Origin: Shewanella pealeana ATCC 700345
Lineage (GTDB): Bacteria; Pseudomonadota; Gammaproteobacteria; Enterobacterales; Shewanellaceae
Reading direction: 5' to 3'
Assembly: GCF_000018285.1 (NCBI RefSeq)
Contig: NC_009901.1
Coordinates: 5,068,501 to 5,132,500 of the forward strand
Length of the DNA: 64,000 nucleotides
Shown here: positions 8,288 through 16,546 of the stretch, in pieces
Numbering within the stretch: the stretch's first letter is position 1
Layout: each line of letters opens with the position of its first letter
Position numbers and translations under genes: made by a program
The notes under the pieces: model-generated
What the model saw: the letters and a program-made list of their open reading frames with translations, nothing else
What the model was told of the DNA's origin: nothing
Databases searched by the model: none

Positions 8288-9241
8288 TCAACTGTCGCTT
8301 GGAAAAGCGGGCGAGATACACTTTTTAACCTCGAAACGAAAACCATCGTTCAGTGTCTTATCGCGATATATTTCGATCAGTTCATAGTCGTTTAATTCAA
8401 CCACTCTTGAATCGGGATCCTTCTGGCAGCGAGACTTACTGTCAGCTTCAAACTCAAATGCAAAAAGCGCAATCATCTGCCGCACAAATGCTTGGTACTC
8501 ATACCGCGTTTGCAAATACTCATCTGTCATCCCCTTTAGCTCTGCATCCTCGGCGCTTATAGTGGTCGTCGTCGGTACCAAGCCAGCAGTGATATCGCTA
8601 GTGATAGTTTGTTGTGACTGTTCGACTCCAAGCTCTGGCAATACATATAAAACAAGGTGAGCGAACAAGCCAGTTGCCAACATCAAACGCAATAGCCAAG
8701 TGAGTTTTTGAAAATGAACATTTTGAGTCAACTTAGGCAGTTTAATGCCTAATGGCGCGAGCATTAAAGCAAGTATTAAATAGAAAGGCACCAGCAACTG
8801 CGCGGCGAGAATAACCAGGGCGGTGATAAACACAAACCACACAGGGACATACAGTAAAATCGCCAAATTATGAGTATAGGCAACATTCGTGGCAGACACC
8901 CCAATCACATCATTGACGACCCCAGCAGCCCAACCCAACGCAAAGTTAGCCACTAAGGCATAAAACAGCAACAGCACAGCTTTACCAACTAAGCTATGCC
9001 AAATTCGCTCAAAAATAGGTAACAGCTCTATCGTTAACGCCAACACAGTTAACACTACAACCCAACTAAATGAGTCCGCAAAAATTGCAATCAATCCCGC
9101 TAACACATATAGGTATTGCGCAAAAGTCAGTACTGACAGCTTTTGCCCTAAGCCTGAAATTCTCTTTTGGTAGAAGCCCTTAACCGAAGATATTATGACT
9201 TGCAAAGCTGCGGGAATTGTTATTATTTTTGTTGCCGTCAT
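8288..9241 (-). CDS. Polytopic inner-membrane protein of unknown function
   Basis: The product has 317 residues. I count about five hydrophobic segments between residues 35 and 215: LYVLAGLIAIFADSFSWVV, LLLFYALVANFALGWAAG, LAILLYVPVWFVFITALVIL with the following LVPFYLILALMLAPLG, and LMLATGLFAHLVLYVL. A soluble C-terminal domain of about 100 residues follows, with two cysteines (CQKDPDS, KKCISP) and the charged stretch YELIEIYRDK. I do not recognise the family. It is transcribed alone, convergent with mtnC. Base composition matches its neighbours. Confidence 0.75.
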   Translation of the reverse strand: MTATKIITIPAALQVIISSVKGFYQKRISGLGQKLSVLTFAQYLYVLAGLIAIFADSFSWVVVLTVLALTIELLPIFERIWHSLVGKAVLLLFYALVANFALGWAAGVVNDVIGVSATNVAYTHNLAILLYVPVWFVFITALVILAAQLLVPFYLILALMLAPLGIKLPKLTQNVHFQKLTWLLRLMLATGLFAHLVLYVLPELGVEQSQQTITSDITAGLVPTTTTISAEDAELKGMTDEYLQTRYEYQAFVRQMIALFAFEFEADSKSRCQKDPDSRVVELNDYELIEIYRDKTLNDGFRFEVKKCISPAFPSDS

Positions 9242-9367
9242 AAAAAACTGGCCTCACTCATTATTAATCGCACAAGAAGCGACCACCATAAACGTTTGCT
9301 AACAATTTACCAACATTTCCGATTGCTATAAGTAAAAACGCTTAGTATTTGCCAACTTTCAAGTGCA

Positions 9368-10129
9368 TTATTTTGCTAAATAGCGGCTTTTTAACCTCTC
9401 CCAATTATCATTTTGACGAGCGTACTCCTGTTCACACATCGCCCCTCTTTCTGTGGCTTGTTCTGCGTCTTGTTCAGAGCCTGCTAGCAGACTTGCATAT
9501 TTGTCAGGATCGCTGCCATAAATTAAGCACACAGTTGCGTGGTAACGCTGGGCGTCTAGGCTATGTTCATCACTAAAGTCATCTTCAACCAGTTCATCAA
9601 TGTCTTCATCTTCAAGGGCAAACAGATCTGCGGCACTTAGCGCGATTTCGGCGCCGTCTTCGAACGCGTTTATCAATAACAATGTGGCTAAGGTGTCGAC
9701 AGCATCCTCTTCACGGCCCAGCACTATCACTTCATTGGCATAGATATAAGCATGGCCATACTCATGCCCTAGGGTATGTAAAATCGCATCTTGAGTTGCG
9801 GTTTTCGGTGTTACGCCAGTTTTTTGATATTCATCTTTAGTAAAGCGACTAAGCACCTCAGTGACGAAGTGATAAGGAATTTGAATTTGCATTAACTCAG
9901 GGGCAAACAAGGGGCCGTCTTGCGCGCCATAAACCAAGGTTAAATCTTGCTGCATAGGCAGAGCCAGAAATAGTTGCTGCAACTGTGGCTCAATGCTTTT
10001 AATTAATCGATATGCCCGAAGCTCTTGGCGTGTTTCTGCTTCAATAAACTGACTTATTATTGCGGCTTGAGCTGTTTGCCCAATGCATAACATCAAGCCT
10101 GCGATTAGCAGCTTTACCATTCTGTGCAT
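9368..10129 (-). CDS. Secreted DUF4344-like putative zinc metallopeptidase
   Basis: The product has 253 residues with a signal peptide (about 1-22, ending AQAA). A zinc-binding HExxH motif, HEYGH, is at 122-126, followed by EEDAVDTLATLLL near 142-153, the kind of acidic motif that supplies the third ligand in DUF4344-type proteins. A strongly acidic stretch (ALEDEDIDELVEDDFSDE) follows, and the C-terminal part has two cysteines. A periplasmic metallopeptidase is likely from the motif, but the substrate is unknown. The start at 10129 is supported by AAGGAGG about 9 bases upstream. The region to 10249 contains its promoter and that of the divergent thioesterase. Confidence 0.82.
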   Translation of the reverse strand: MHRMVKLLIAGLMLCIGQTAQAAIISQFIEAETRQELRAYRLIKSIEPQLQQLFLALPMQQDLTLVYGAQDGPLFAPELMQIQIPYHFVTEVLSRFTKDEYQKTGVTPKTATQDAILHTLGHEYGHAYIYANEVIVLGREEDAVDTLATLLLINAFEDGAEIALSAADLFALEDEDIDELVEDDFSDEHSLDAQRYHATVCLIYGSDPDKYASLLAGSEQDAEQATERGAMCEQEYARQNDNWERLKSRYLAK

Positions 10130-10249
10130 ATTTCGCCCCCTCCTTGTTGCTAGATAAACATACTGTTATGCTGGCTAAAAGTTAAACAGCCGTTTAAATA
10201 CATGTTTAAGCAACCACAGTAATCAATTAGAGAACAACTAGGGATCATT

Positions 10250-10678
10250 ATGGACAAGTTTCTCGAGCAATACCCAATCAATACTCAAATTGCAGTGGCT
10301 TGGGGAGAAATGGATGCCCTGCAACACGTCAACAATGTGGTTTATTTCCGCTATTTTGAAACTGCCCGAATCGACTTTTTCAATCAGATTAACCTGCTCG
10401 ACGATCTACAAACCACATCTATTGGCCCGGTGATAAGCGAAAACCAAGCACGCTACAAGCGCCCAGTTACCTTTCCCGACACCTTAGTGGTAGGCGTAAG
10501 CATAAGTGACATTAAAGATGACCGGTTTATGATGCATTACAGTGTCTATAGCCATAGTCAGCAGGCCTTGACGACACTTGGCTCGTCGCAGGTGGTGATG
10601 TTTAACTTTAAAACCGGACAGAAAGCCAAGCTAACACCTGAGTTAATCGATGCCTTAAAAACTTATGAGCAGGCTTAG
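10250..10678 (+). CDS. Acyl-CoA thioesterase, 4HBT hotdog family
   Basis: The 142-residue product is a single hotdog domain. The N-terminal motif WGEMDALQHVNNVVYFRYFE carries the conserved Asp and His-x-Asn-Asn signature of the YbgC/FadM-type 4-hydroxybenzoyl-CoA thioesterase group. It should hydrolyse acyl-CoA thioesters in the cytoplasm; the acyl chain preference cannot be read. A second, different hotdog protein is encoded about 370 bp away on the opposite strand. The start ATG 10250 is preceded by AGGGATC about 6 bases upstream. Confidence 0.9.
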   Translation: MDKFLEQYPINTQIAVAWGEMDALQHVNNVVYFRYFETARIDFFNQINLLDDLQTTSIGPVISENQARYKRPVTFPDTLVVGVSISDIKDDRFMMHYSVYSHSQQALTTLGSSQVVMFNFKTGQKAKLTPELIDALKTYEQA

Positions 10679-10758
10679 AGTCATAGCGCTCAAGTAATCC
10701 AAGGCGCAATTAAACCAAGGCCCAAAGCAACTGAGTTGCATACAGGAGAGCCACCAAG

Positions 10759-11007
10759 ATGACTGAAGTGATTCATCTAGCCGATGAAAGCCGTTTCGTG
10801 ATTAACCAAGATGGAGCTCAGGCTGTATTGGCCTATGAGCTTTATGATGCTAGCTGTAACTTCAACAATACCTATGTCCCGCCAGAACTACGTAGCAAAG
10901 GTTTAGCCGAAAAGTTGGTGCGTCATGGGCTAAAGTGGGCCAAAACAGAGGGCTTTGAAATTGAAGCGAGCTGCTGGTATGTGCAGAAGTTTTTAAGCAA
11001 CACCTAA
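10759..11007 (+). CDS. Mini-GNAT (YjdJ/COG2388-like) N-acetyltransferase fold protein
   Basis: The 82-residue protein has the compact pattern of COG2388: an N-terminal strand with DGAQAVLAYELYD, then TYVPPELRSKGLAEKLVRHGLKWAKTEG. RSKGLAEKLV corresponds to the acetyl-CoA-binding loop and helix of GNAT folds (Q/RxxGxG/A). It ends CWYVQKFL, as many members do with a C-x-Y-V motif. Members are small predicted acyltransferases of unknown substrate. The ribosome site GGAGAG lies about 8 bases before ATG. It is about 80 bp downstream of the thioesterase on the same strand, so co-transcription is possible. Confidence 0.82.
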   Translation: MTEVIHLADESRFVINQDGAQAVLAYELYDASCNFNNTYVPPELRSKGLAEKLVRHGLKWAKTEGFEIEASCWYVQKFLSNT

Positions 11008-11044
11008 CAGCTCATGCGATAGCATATTGGTTATTCGCCAGTAG

Positions 11045-11449
11045 CTATTCACCAATAAGCAGTGCCAGTTGCTGACGAATACTCTCGCTCAATGGCTGAC
11101 TCTTTTCGTTGGTGTAATCGTAATGCACCATGGTGGTTTGCGCTTCGGCGGTCTTCTTGCCGTTCTGCCAGCAACTTTGAGTCAGTTCAAAACTACTATT
11201 ACCGATACGACTCACCCAAGTTTTTACTGTGATATCGCTGGCAAAGTAAGTTGGCGCATTAAAGGCGATGGTGAACCCCGCCACAATCAAGTTCCACTTA
11301 GACAAGTCTTGCGTCGGGTTAAAAATCTTGAAAATCGGCTCACGTGCGGCTTCGAACCACACAGGGATCACTGTGTTGTTGATATGTCCTAAGGCGTCGG
11401 TTTCACAAAATCTTGGCTGTAGGGTTAAGCTAAATGCAGTTTCAGACAC
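11045..11449 (-). CDS. Acyl-CoA thioesterase, 4HBT hotdog family
   Basis: The 134-residue single hotdog domain has the signature RFCETDALGHINNTVIPVWFE; Asp and the H-x-N-N motif are intact. This variant resembles the group annotated as putative thioesterases with a VWFEAAREPIF motif. It is convergent with the mini-GNAT gene. It is clearly a distinct family member from the plus-strand thioesterase at 10250, not a duplicate. Confidence 0.88.
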   Translation of the reverse strand: MSETAFSLTLQPRFCETDALGHINNTVIPVWFEAAREPIFKIFNPTQDLSKWNLIVAGFTIAFNAPTYFASDITVKTWVSRIGNSSFELTQSCWQNGKKTAEAQTTMVHYDYTNEKSQPLSESIRQQLALLIGE

Positions 11450-11720
11450 AGGTTATAGTCCTTGTTGTTATCGTTATTGCTGTGATCGTTATTAGAATTT
11501 AATCGCCACCATTCTACCGATAAATTGCCAGCTTAGAAGCGCATCGAGCCAATTGGTACTGGCAGTGCTGGAACTAAAAATTTGCAGGGCTAGAAAGATA
11601 ATAATTTACCACAGAGGACACGAAGATCACGAAGAAGTGCCACCAAGTGCTTTTCTTGGTGTTCTGTGTGTAGCAAGCGAAGTAAGCGCTTGGTGGCTTA
11701 AGGCTGAAAAAGTAAAAGAT
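11450..11720. repeat. Intergenic palindromic repeat block (CACAGAGGACACGAAG type)
   Basis: The stretch contains CACAGAGGACACGAAGATCA (from about 11610) followed by an inverted pair, CCACCAAGTGCTT (11640-11652) and AAGCGCTTGGTGG (11684-11696), 12 of 13 positions matching. Translated, it gives YHRGHEDHEE, a peptide familiar from conceptual translations of this kind of interspersed bacterial repeat. An ORF spans it (11553-11798), but there is no ribosome site and the code is repeat-derived, so I do not call a gene. The divergent part near 11450-11520 presumably carries the thioesterase promoter. Confidence 0.55.
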
Positions 11721-11760
11721 CCACCTACTGAAGTAGGTGGTTTAGGGCTGAAAACAAAAA
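11721..11760. repeat. 40-bp hairpin repeat, copy 1
   Basis: The element begins with the hairpin CCACCTACTGAAGTAGGTGG and continues for 20 more bases. All 40 bases recur exactly at 32106-32145. In both places it sits immediately beyond the intrinsic terminator of a minus-strand gene. Confidence 0.85.
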
Positions 11761-11761
11761 A

Positions 11762-11782
11762 AGGATGCCTAAGCATCCCTTT
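11762..11782 (-). terminator. Intrinsic terminator of the acyl-CoA synthetase gene
   Basis: The stem GGATGC/GCATCC has a CTAA loop. On the minus strand it is followed by a run of seven T. It starts about 25 bases after the stop at 11806. Confidence 0.85.
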
Positions 11783-11805
11783 CTATTCAACCTGTTAAGC
11801 GCGTA

Positions 11806-13602
11806 TTAGCGGCTATACATCTTATCGATTTCACGAGCGTACTTGTTGTAAATCACCTTACGACGCAACTTCATCGTTGGGGTAATAAGGCCTGCTTCCA
11901 TAGAGAAAGCATCTGGCAACAAGGTAAACTTCTTAATCTTTTCAAAGCCAGCTAGCTCGCTTTGCAGAGTCTTAAGGCGTTGCTCAAAGTGTTCAACTAC
12001 GTGAGTATGACGCAATAGATCCAGCTGCGACTCGTAATGTACGCCCTTCTCTTTTGCCCAAGCTTCTAATGACTCAAATGCAGGTACAATCAAGGCTGTC
12101 ACATAGTTACGCGCATCGGCAACAATCGCCACCTGCTCTATGAATGGGCAGCAACCTACCTTACCTTCGACACGTTGCGGCGCGATATACTTACCATTTG
12201 AGGTTTTCATCAGCTCTTTAATACGGTCTGTAATAAACAGGTTGCCGTTTTCGTCGATACGACCCGCATCACCCGTCTTCAACCAACCATCTTCGAATGC
12301 TTCGGCAGTTTCTTCAGGGCGATTGAAATAGCCACGCATTACGGTATCACCGCGTACTAGAATTTCGTTGTCTTTACCCAGCTTAATCTCGGCTTCTGGT
12401 ATGACTTGGCCGTTAGAGCCTGGCACACGGTTACCTAAGGTATTACAGGTCGTTGTTGCAGTGGTTTCAGTCATACCGTAACCACATAGCACTGGGACAT
12501 CGATGCTTTGGAAGAAGGCACTGACGTTTGGATCTAAAGCTGCACCGCCACAAGGCATAAACTTAAGACGGCCACCTAAAACCTGCTTTAATTTACTGAA
12601 AACCAGCTTATCTGCCAGTTTCCACTGTAGGTTTAAGCCCAATGATGCTTTATGACGACCTTGACCGACTTCAGACTGTTTATGACCAACAGACATGGCC
12701 CAAGTGAACATCTTCTGTCTCAACTCTGGTGCTTTAATCACCTTATCTTGCACGGCGCTATACACTTTCTCTAAGAAGCGTGGCACCACACATAGAGTAT
12801 GCGGGCGAACTTGCACAATCGCCTCTTTCACTGCCATTGGGTTAGACAGGTAAACGTTATGACCACCGCGACATAAAACGTAGAAACTCCAACCGCGTTC
12901 AAATACGTGGCTCAATGGCAAGAATGCCAATGACACATCGCCCGGTGTGAACGGTAAGAATTTGTCGTGCTGACGCACCATAGAAGCAATGTTGCGGTAA
13001 TCGAGCATTACGCCCTTTGGATCACCCGTTGTACCTGAGGTGTAAATTAGCGTCAGTAGATCATCTAAATTCTTATCGTTCAAACGCTTTTCAAGTTCAG
13101 CATCTGCAGCGCTATCAATTTCGCGCTCCAATAGATCATCTAGATAAAAATGATTTTGTAGATCTTGCAGTTCAACAGATTTGTCGAAAACTACTACGCG
13201 AGTCAGGCTGTCACACTGGGCAACCAAATCACACGCCATGGCATACTGAGCAGCGTCGCCAGCAAAAATCAATTTCGCTTCGGCATCGTTAACTATGTAA
13301 GCAGCTTGTTCAATTGTGCTAGTCGGATAGATAGGCACAACTATCGCTTTAGCCTTTAATAGGCCTAAATCGGCACAAGTCCACTGCGGACAGTTCTGTG
13401 ACAAAATAATTGCGCGGTCTTGTGACTCAATACCAAATTGAATCAACACTCGTGCAATTTTAGAGGTGATGGTATCGAATTGACTCCAGCTCACCTGATG
13501 CCAAGGCGCTGCAGTTTCGAATCCTTCGAGCGCAATAGCATCGCCAAGTGCTTGGCTCTGTTGCTGTATTAATCGTACTACGTGATATTGCTCGAGCGAC
13601 AT
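11806..13602 (-). CDS. Long-chain acyl-CoA synthetase (AMP-forming)
   Basis: The 598-residue member of the ANL adenylating superfamily activates fatty acids with ATP and CoA at the membrane. The P-loop-like motif LIYTSGTTGDPKGVMLD is near residue 187, the A5 motif GYGMTETTATTT near 375, the A7 motif GWLKTGDAG near 445, and the hinge DRIKELMKTSNGKYIAP near 463. Overall similarity is to FadD15-type or plant-like long-chain synthetases that contain FLPLSHVFERG. The frame is open to 13671, but ATG 13602 (MSLEQYHVV), preceded by AAAGGTAGCC, is the likely start. It is monocistronic, with its own terminator. Confidence 0.92.
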   Translation of the reverse strand: MSLEQYHVVRLIQQQSQALGDAIALEGFETAAPWHQVSWSQFDTITSKIARVLIQFGIESQDRAIILSQNCPQWTCADLGLLKAKAIVVPIYPTSTIEQAAYIVNDAEAKLIFAGDAAQYAMACDLVAQCDSLTRVVVFDKSVELQDLQNHFYLDDLLEREIDSAADAELEKRLNDKNLDDLLTLIYTSGTTGDPKGVMLDYRNIASMVRQHDKFLPFTPGDVSLAFLPLSHVFERGWSFYVLCRGGHNVYLSNPMAVKEAIVQVRPHTLCVVPRFLEKVYSAVQDKVIKAPELRQKMFTWAMSVGHKQSEVGQGRHKASLGLNLQWKLADKLVFSKLKQVLGGRLKFMPCGGAALDPNVSAFFQSIDVPVLCGYGMTETTATTTCNTLGNRVPGSNGQVIPEAEIKLGKDNEILVRGDTVMRGYFNRPEETAEAFEDGWLKTGDAGRIDENGNLFITDRIKELMKTSNGKYIAPQRVEGKVGCCPFIEQVAIVADARNYVTALIVPAFESLEAWAKEKGVHYESQLDLLRHTHVVEHFEQRLKTLQSELAGFEKIKKFTLLPDAFSMEAGLITPTMKLRRKVIYNKYAREIDKMYSR

Positions 13603-13702
13603 AAAATGGCTACCTTTTAGCTTACAAGTGTTCCGCTTTTTCGCAAGTTTACTCGAAGAAACTATAAACACTAAGAGTTTTTGCTCTAATTTTGTTAACT
13701 AA

Positions 13703-13726
13703 CACACAAAAAAAGGCCTTTGTGTG
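13703..13726. terminator. Hairpin between the ABC operon and the acyl-CoA synthetase gene
   Basis: The arms CACACAAA and TTTGTGTG enclose the A-rich/GGCC centre. It lies downstream of the minus-strand permease gene ending at 13893 and upstream of ATG 13602, so it may end the upstream operon. The rest of 13603-13892 shows no gene. Confidence 0.45.
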
Positions 13727-13892
13727 GGGTCAAATGCCTACATTTAACAACAAGTCTTTTAAGCTAAGCATATCAATTAAAACAGAAATATTTCATTAAC
13801 ACTTGTACGTATTTCCTGCGCACAACGAGACAAAATAAAGATTAATTTTTAATCATTATGTCTATTTTACCTCAAGAATCTAAATTTTAGTC

Positions 13893-15197
13893 CTATGACC
13901 GCAGCAGATCGCCTCGCCATAAGCGCCGCTTAGCAAACCATAATGTAAATAGAGAGAAAACAACGAAGGCGAGATCCCAGTGAACTAAACCCCACACTTG
14001 CTCACCGCGTTCAATATCCGCTAACCCAACCGACACCCAGCCCGACAGCAAACCAACCAAGAAGATTAAACCCGAGATCTGCAACGAACTTCGGCACATA
14101 GAGCCAAGTCCTAAGCTCAAGCTACAACCAAACAGTGTGGTTAATACGATATGTAGCCAGATAGAGGCATTGATAACGGGATTCAACAGACTCACTAAGC
14201 TTGCGGTGATCACCATACTGGCCACCAATATGAATAACAGCCGATATTGCGCCTTCATAAAGGCATTAATCATGCCCTGCTTGCCATCAAACCCTGGAAG
14301 AATGAACAGGCTTTCTACTGCGCGCCAACGCTGAATACGGCTCCAGTGCAACATGCCACATAAGATACAATTAAACTGCACCAGCAGCACCAACACAGGT
14401 AACTGCACAGCCATATAATAGGCAATCACGGCTAGCACTAAGGTGATCAACGGCATCGCCAATAGCATGACGCTAAACACAGGGCCAATAAAGTAATTTG
14501 CCGGATGCAGGCTGCGTTCGAGCCGGTTTAATAACTTAAATGATTGTGGTGACGGTAGCCAGAGCCAGCCCACCTCGAGTCCATTTAAATAAACACTGCG
14601 CGCCCTACTGTTCCACGTTAACTGCGACAGTTTTTGCCACAGGAACACCGCTAACACTAAGACGGTAAACAGCAATATAAAACTGCCACCTTGAGGTAAA
14701 AAACCAACTAAAACAGGCTGCATAGGTAGCGAAACATAGAGTAAAAATGATAGATAAAAAGCGTGACTGCTTATCAAGCTCAGATAGATAAAACTAAAGC
14801 TAAATAGCAAAGTCAGCAGCACCTCATCAGCCTTATCTATCGCATCATGGGCCAACAAAAAACCTGTCGCGATCATGATGCTGCTCAACAATAAGCCCAG
14901 GGACTGCAAAAACACACTCAGCCGATACTGAGGGACTAACGTTGCCCACTCTGTCGCTGCCAGACGATTCATCTGCCACGCAATAGCAATGCAAGTGGAG
15001 GCGACAAACATGTTCATCAGCAAGATCAGGGTATCGACTTCTCGCTCGGCGTCATCGGCCAACAAAAAAGGCAGGCCTAAGGCCATAATTAGCCCTAACA
15101 AGCCCACCCCGAGAAAACTGACACAACCTAAATCAAACAACCACAGACGTACGCTGCCCTTTAGCCACGCTCCAGAGGTGATAAACGCTCTGTTCAT
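13893..15197 (-). CDS. ABC transporter permease (YtrA-operon type), polytopic
   Basis: The 434-residue, very hydrophobic protein has roughly ten to twelve TM segments and short loops, without a recognisable substrate domain. The gene overlaps the upstream ATPase by 4 bp (ATGA), so the two form one transporter. Together with the GntR gene upstream this matches ytrA-like operons, where a GntR repressor controls an ABC exporter that often responds to envelope stress or peptide antibiotics. The substrate cannot be read from the sequence. Confidence 0.8.
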   Translation of the reverse strand: MNRAFITSGAWLKGSVRLWLFDLGCVSFLGVGLLGLIMALGLPFLLADDAEREVDTLILLMNMFVASTCIAIAWQMNRLAATEWATLVPQYRLSVFLQSLGLLLSSIMIATGFLLAHDAIDKADEVLLTLLFSFSFIYLSLISSHAFYLSFLLYVSLPMQPVLVGFLPQGGSFILLFTVLVLAVFLWQKLSQLTWNSRARSVYLNGLEVGWLWLPSPQSFKLLNRLERSLHPANYFIGPVFSVMLLAMPLITLVLAVIAYYMAVQLPVLVLLVQFNCILCGMLHWSRIQRWRAVESLFILPGFDGKQGMINAFMKAQYRLLFILVASMVITASLVSLLNPVINASIWLHIVLTTLFGCSLSLGLGSMCRSSLQISGLIFLVGLLSGWVSVGLADIERGEQVWGLVHWDLAFVVFSLFTLWFAKRRLWRGDLLRS

Positions 15198-16036
15198 GTG
15201 TGCAGCTCCATAAATAGCTGCTCTAAATTGAGTGGCTCAGCCGCCACAAGCCCATCAAAGCTCTGGCGATAGTTGTCCACCAACACCTTATTACCCTGCC
15301 GATTTAAAACATTGAGATCATCGGGTAGCTGGGCTTTATCTTCGAGACAGAGCAATTTGACCTGTTCACGCAGTTCATCGATCTCTTTAAACATCACCAG
15401 TTCGCCTTTTTTAATCAGCGCGAGATGACTGGCGACACGTTCAAGATCTGAGGTGATATGGGAGGAGAACAACACACAGGAGCCGGATTCGATGGCAAGA
15501 TCGAACAAGTCAGCCATAAATTTACGTCGCGCTATTGGGTCTAAACTGGCGACGGGTTCATCTAAGATCAGTAATTTGGGGCGATAAGACATGGCCATAA
15601 TCAAGGCCAAAGATTGACGCTGTCCCACAGATAGGCGCTGGACTTGCTGTTTAGCATCGAGATCGAAACGTTGCAGCCATTCGGTCTCTAGCGCCATGTC
15701 CCACTCGGGATAGAAGCTGCGGTGTAGATCTAACGCTTTGGCCACACTAAAACCTTCGTAACCAAAAGGCTGCTGCGGTACATAGCCAATTTGCATCTTC
15801 AGCTTTGCGCTTAACTCTTTAACTGACGACCCCAGTACATTAACTTCACCAGACGTAGGCTCCATAATGCCTAACGCACAGCGCATCAAGGTCGATTTAC
15901 CCGCACCATTTTGCCCTAGCAGGCCAACAACCATGCCGGGATAGAGACTCAAGCTCAAAGATTTTAAGGCACTCTGGCCATCAAAACTCTTGCTTACCTG
16001 TGTAAATGCTAAGGTCGGCGTTTCGTTCATTTCCAT
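15194..16036 (-). CDS. ABC transporter ATP-binding protein (CcmA/YtrB-like)
   Basis: The single ABC domain is about 280 residues. Walker A reads GQNGAGKST, the signature region is LSVGQRQSLALIMAM, Walker B is LLILDEPVASLDP, and a switch His lies in FSSHITSDLER. LSVGQ replaces the common LSGGQ, as in several DRA-type exporters. The frame is open to 16066, but ATG 16036 has AAAGGAC eight bases upstream and is preferred. The gene lies 45 bp after the GntR gene and overlaps the permease by 4 bp. Confidence 0.92.
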   Translation of the reverse strand: MEMNETPTLAFTQVSKSFDGQSALKSLSLSLYPGMVVGLLGQNGAGKSTLMRCALGIMEPTSGEVNVLGSSVKELSAKLKMQIGYVPQQPFGYEGFSVAKALDLHRSFYPEWDMALETEWLQRFDLDAKQQVQRLSVGQRQSLALIMAMSYRPKLLILDEPVASLDPIARRKFMADLFDLAIESGSCVLFSSHITSDLERVASHLALIKKGELVMFKEIDELREQVKLLCLEDKAQLPDDLNVLNRQGNKVLVDNYRQSFDGLVAAEPLNLEQLFMELHT

Positions 16037-16081
16037 CGAAAATTGTCCTTTAGTCCTGCTTATCACTTATGCAGCTTGGTG

Positions 16082-16456
16082 CTACTTTTGCCAGCGTTCT
16101 CCCAGCAAGGTTTGTAACCCTTCTAAATCTATCCCTAGCTGCTGCGCTTGCTTAATAAGTGCATCTACTTGAGGAAAGATGAGTTGGCCACTGTTATTAG
16201 TTTCATTTTGCTCTCTTTGAGCCACCCGAGTGGGCTGACCACGGCGACGTTCCAACCAGCCTTGTTCGACGAGTTGCTGGACCGCACGCGATACCGTCAT
16301 CGGATTAACAGTAAGGTGTTCTGCCATCTGGCGCACAGACGGTAATACTTGATCACTTTGCAGCTGGCCGCCCACAATCAAACGCACAATCTGCTCGCTC
16401 AATTGTCGATATATGGGTTCACCACTACTAGGGTTGACATTTAGTTGTTCTAACAT
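16082..16456 (-). CDS. GntR-family transcriptional repressor, YtrA subfamily
   Basis: The 124-residue protein has a winged-helix domain (about residues 10-78: GEPIYRQLSEQIVRLIVGGQ, then LPSVRQMAEHLTVNPMTVSR) and only a short helical C-terminal tail. This is the size and layout of the YtrA subfamily. It is the first gene of an operon with an ABC ATPase and permease. A palindromic TGTA-N4-TACA site lies 14 bp upstream of its start, so autoregulation and control of the divergent peptidase-NatAB genes are likely (inference). Confidence 0.9.
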   Translation of the reverse strand: MLEQLNVNPSSGEPIYRQLSEQIVRLIVGGQLQSDQVLPSVRQMAEHLTVNPMTVSRAVQQLVEQGWLERRRGQPTRVAQREQNETNNSGQLIFPQVDALIKQAQQLGIDLEGLQTLLGERWQK

Positions 16457-16468
16457 TAGCCTTCAGTT

Positions 16469-16500
16469 ACTGTATTAATACATTGATACACCGATACAGT
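16469..16500. promoter_or_regulatory. Palindromic operator between divergent operons, probable GntR site
   Basis: The 32 bp begin ACTGTAT and end ATACAGT (inverted). Inside is the perfect 12-bp palindrome TGTATTAATACA (16471-16482), and overlapping it TACATTGATACA. TGTA/TACA half-sites of this kind are typical of YtrA-type GntR repressors. The position between divergent starts 16456 and 16547 would let one dimer control both directions. Confidence 0.6.
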
Positions 16501-16546
16501 ACAAAGTTAACATAGATACGCAAAATTGCAAAAAGGAATCAGTATC

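Noticed and set aside
11553..11798. 81-codon ORF downstream of a thioesterase
   Set aside because: It crosses an interspersed palindromic repeat, a 40-bp repeat and a terminator. No ribosome site is seen, and the peptide is repeat-derived.
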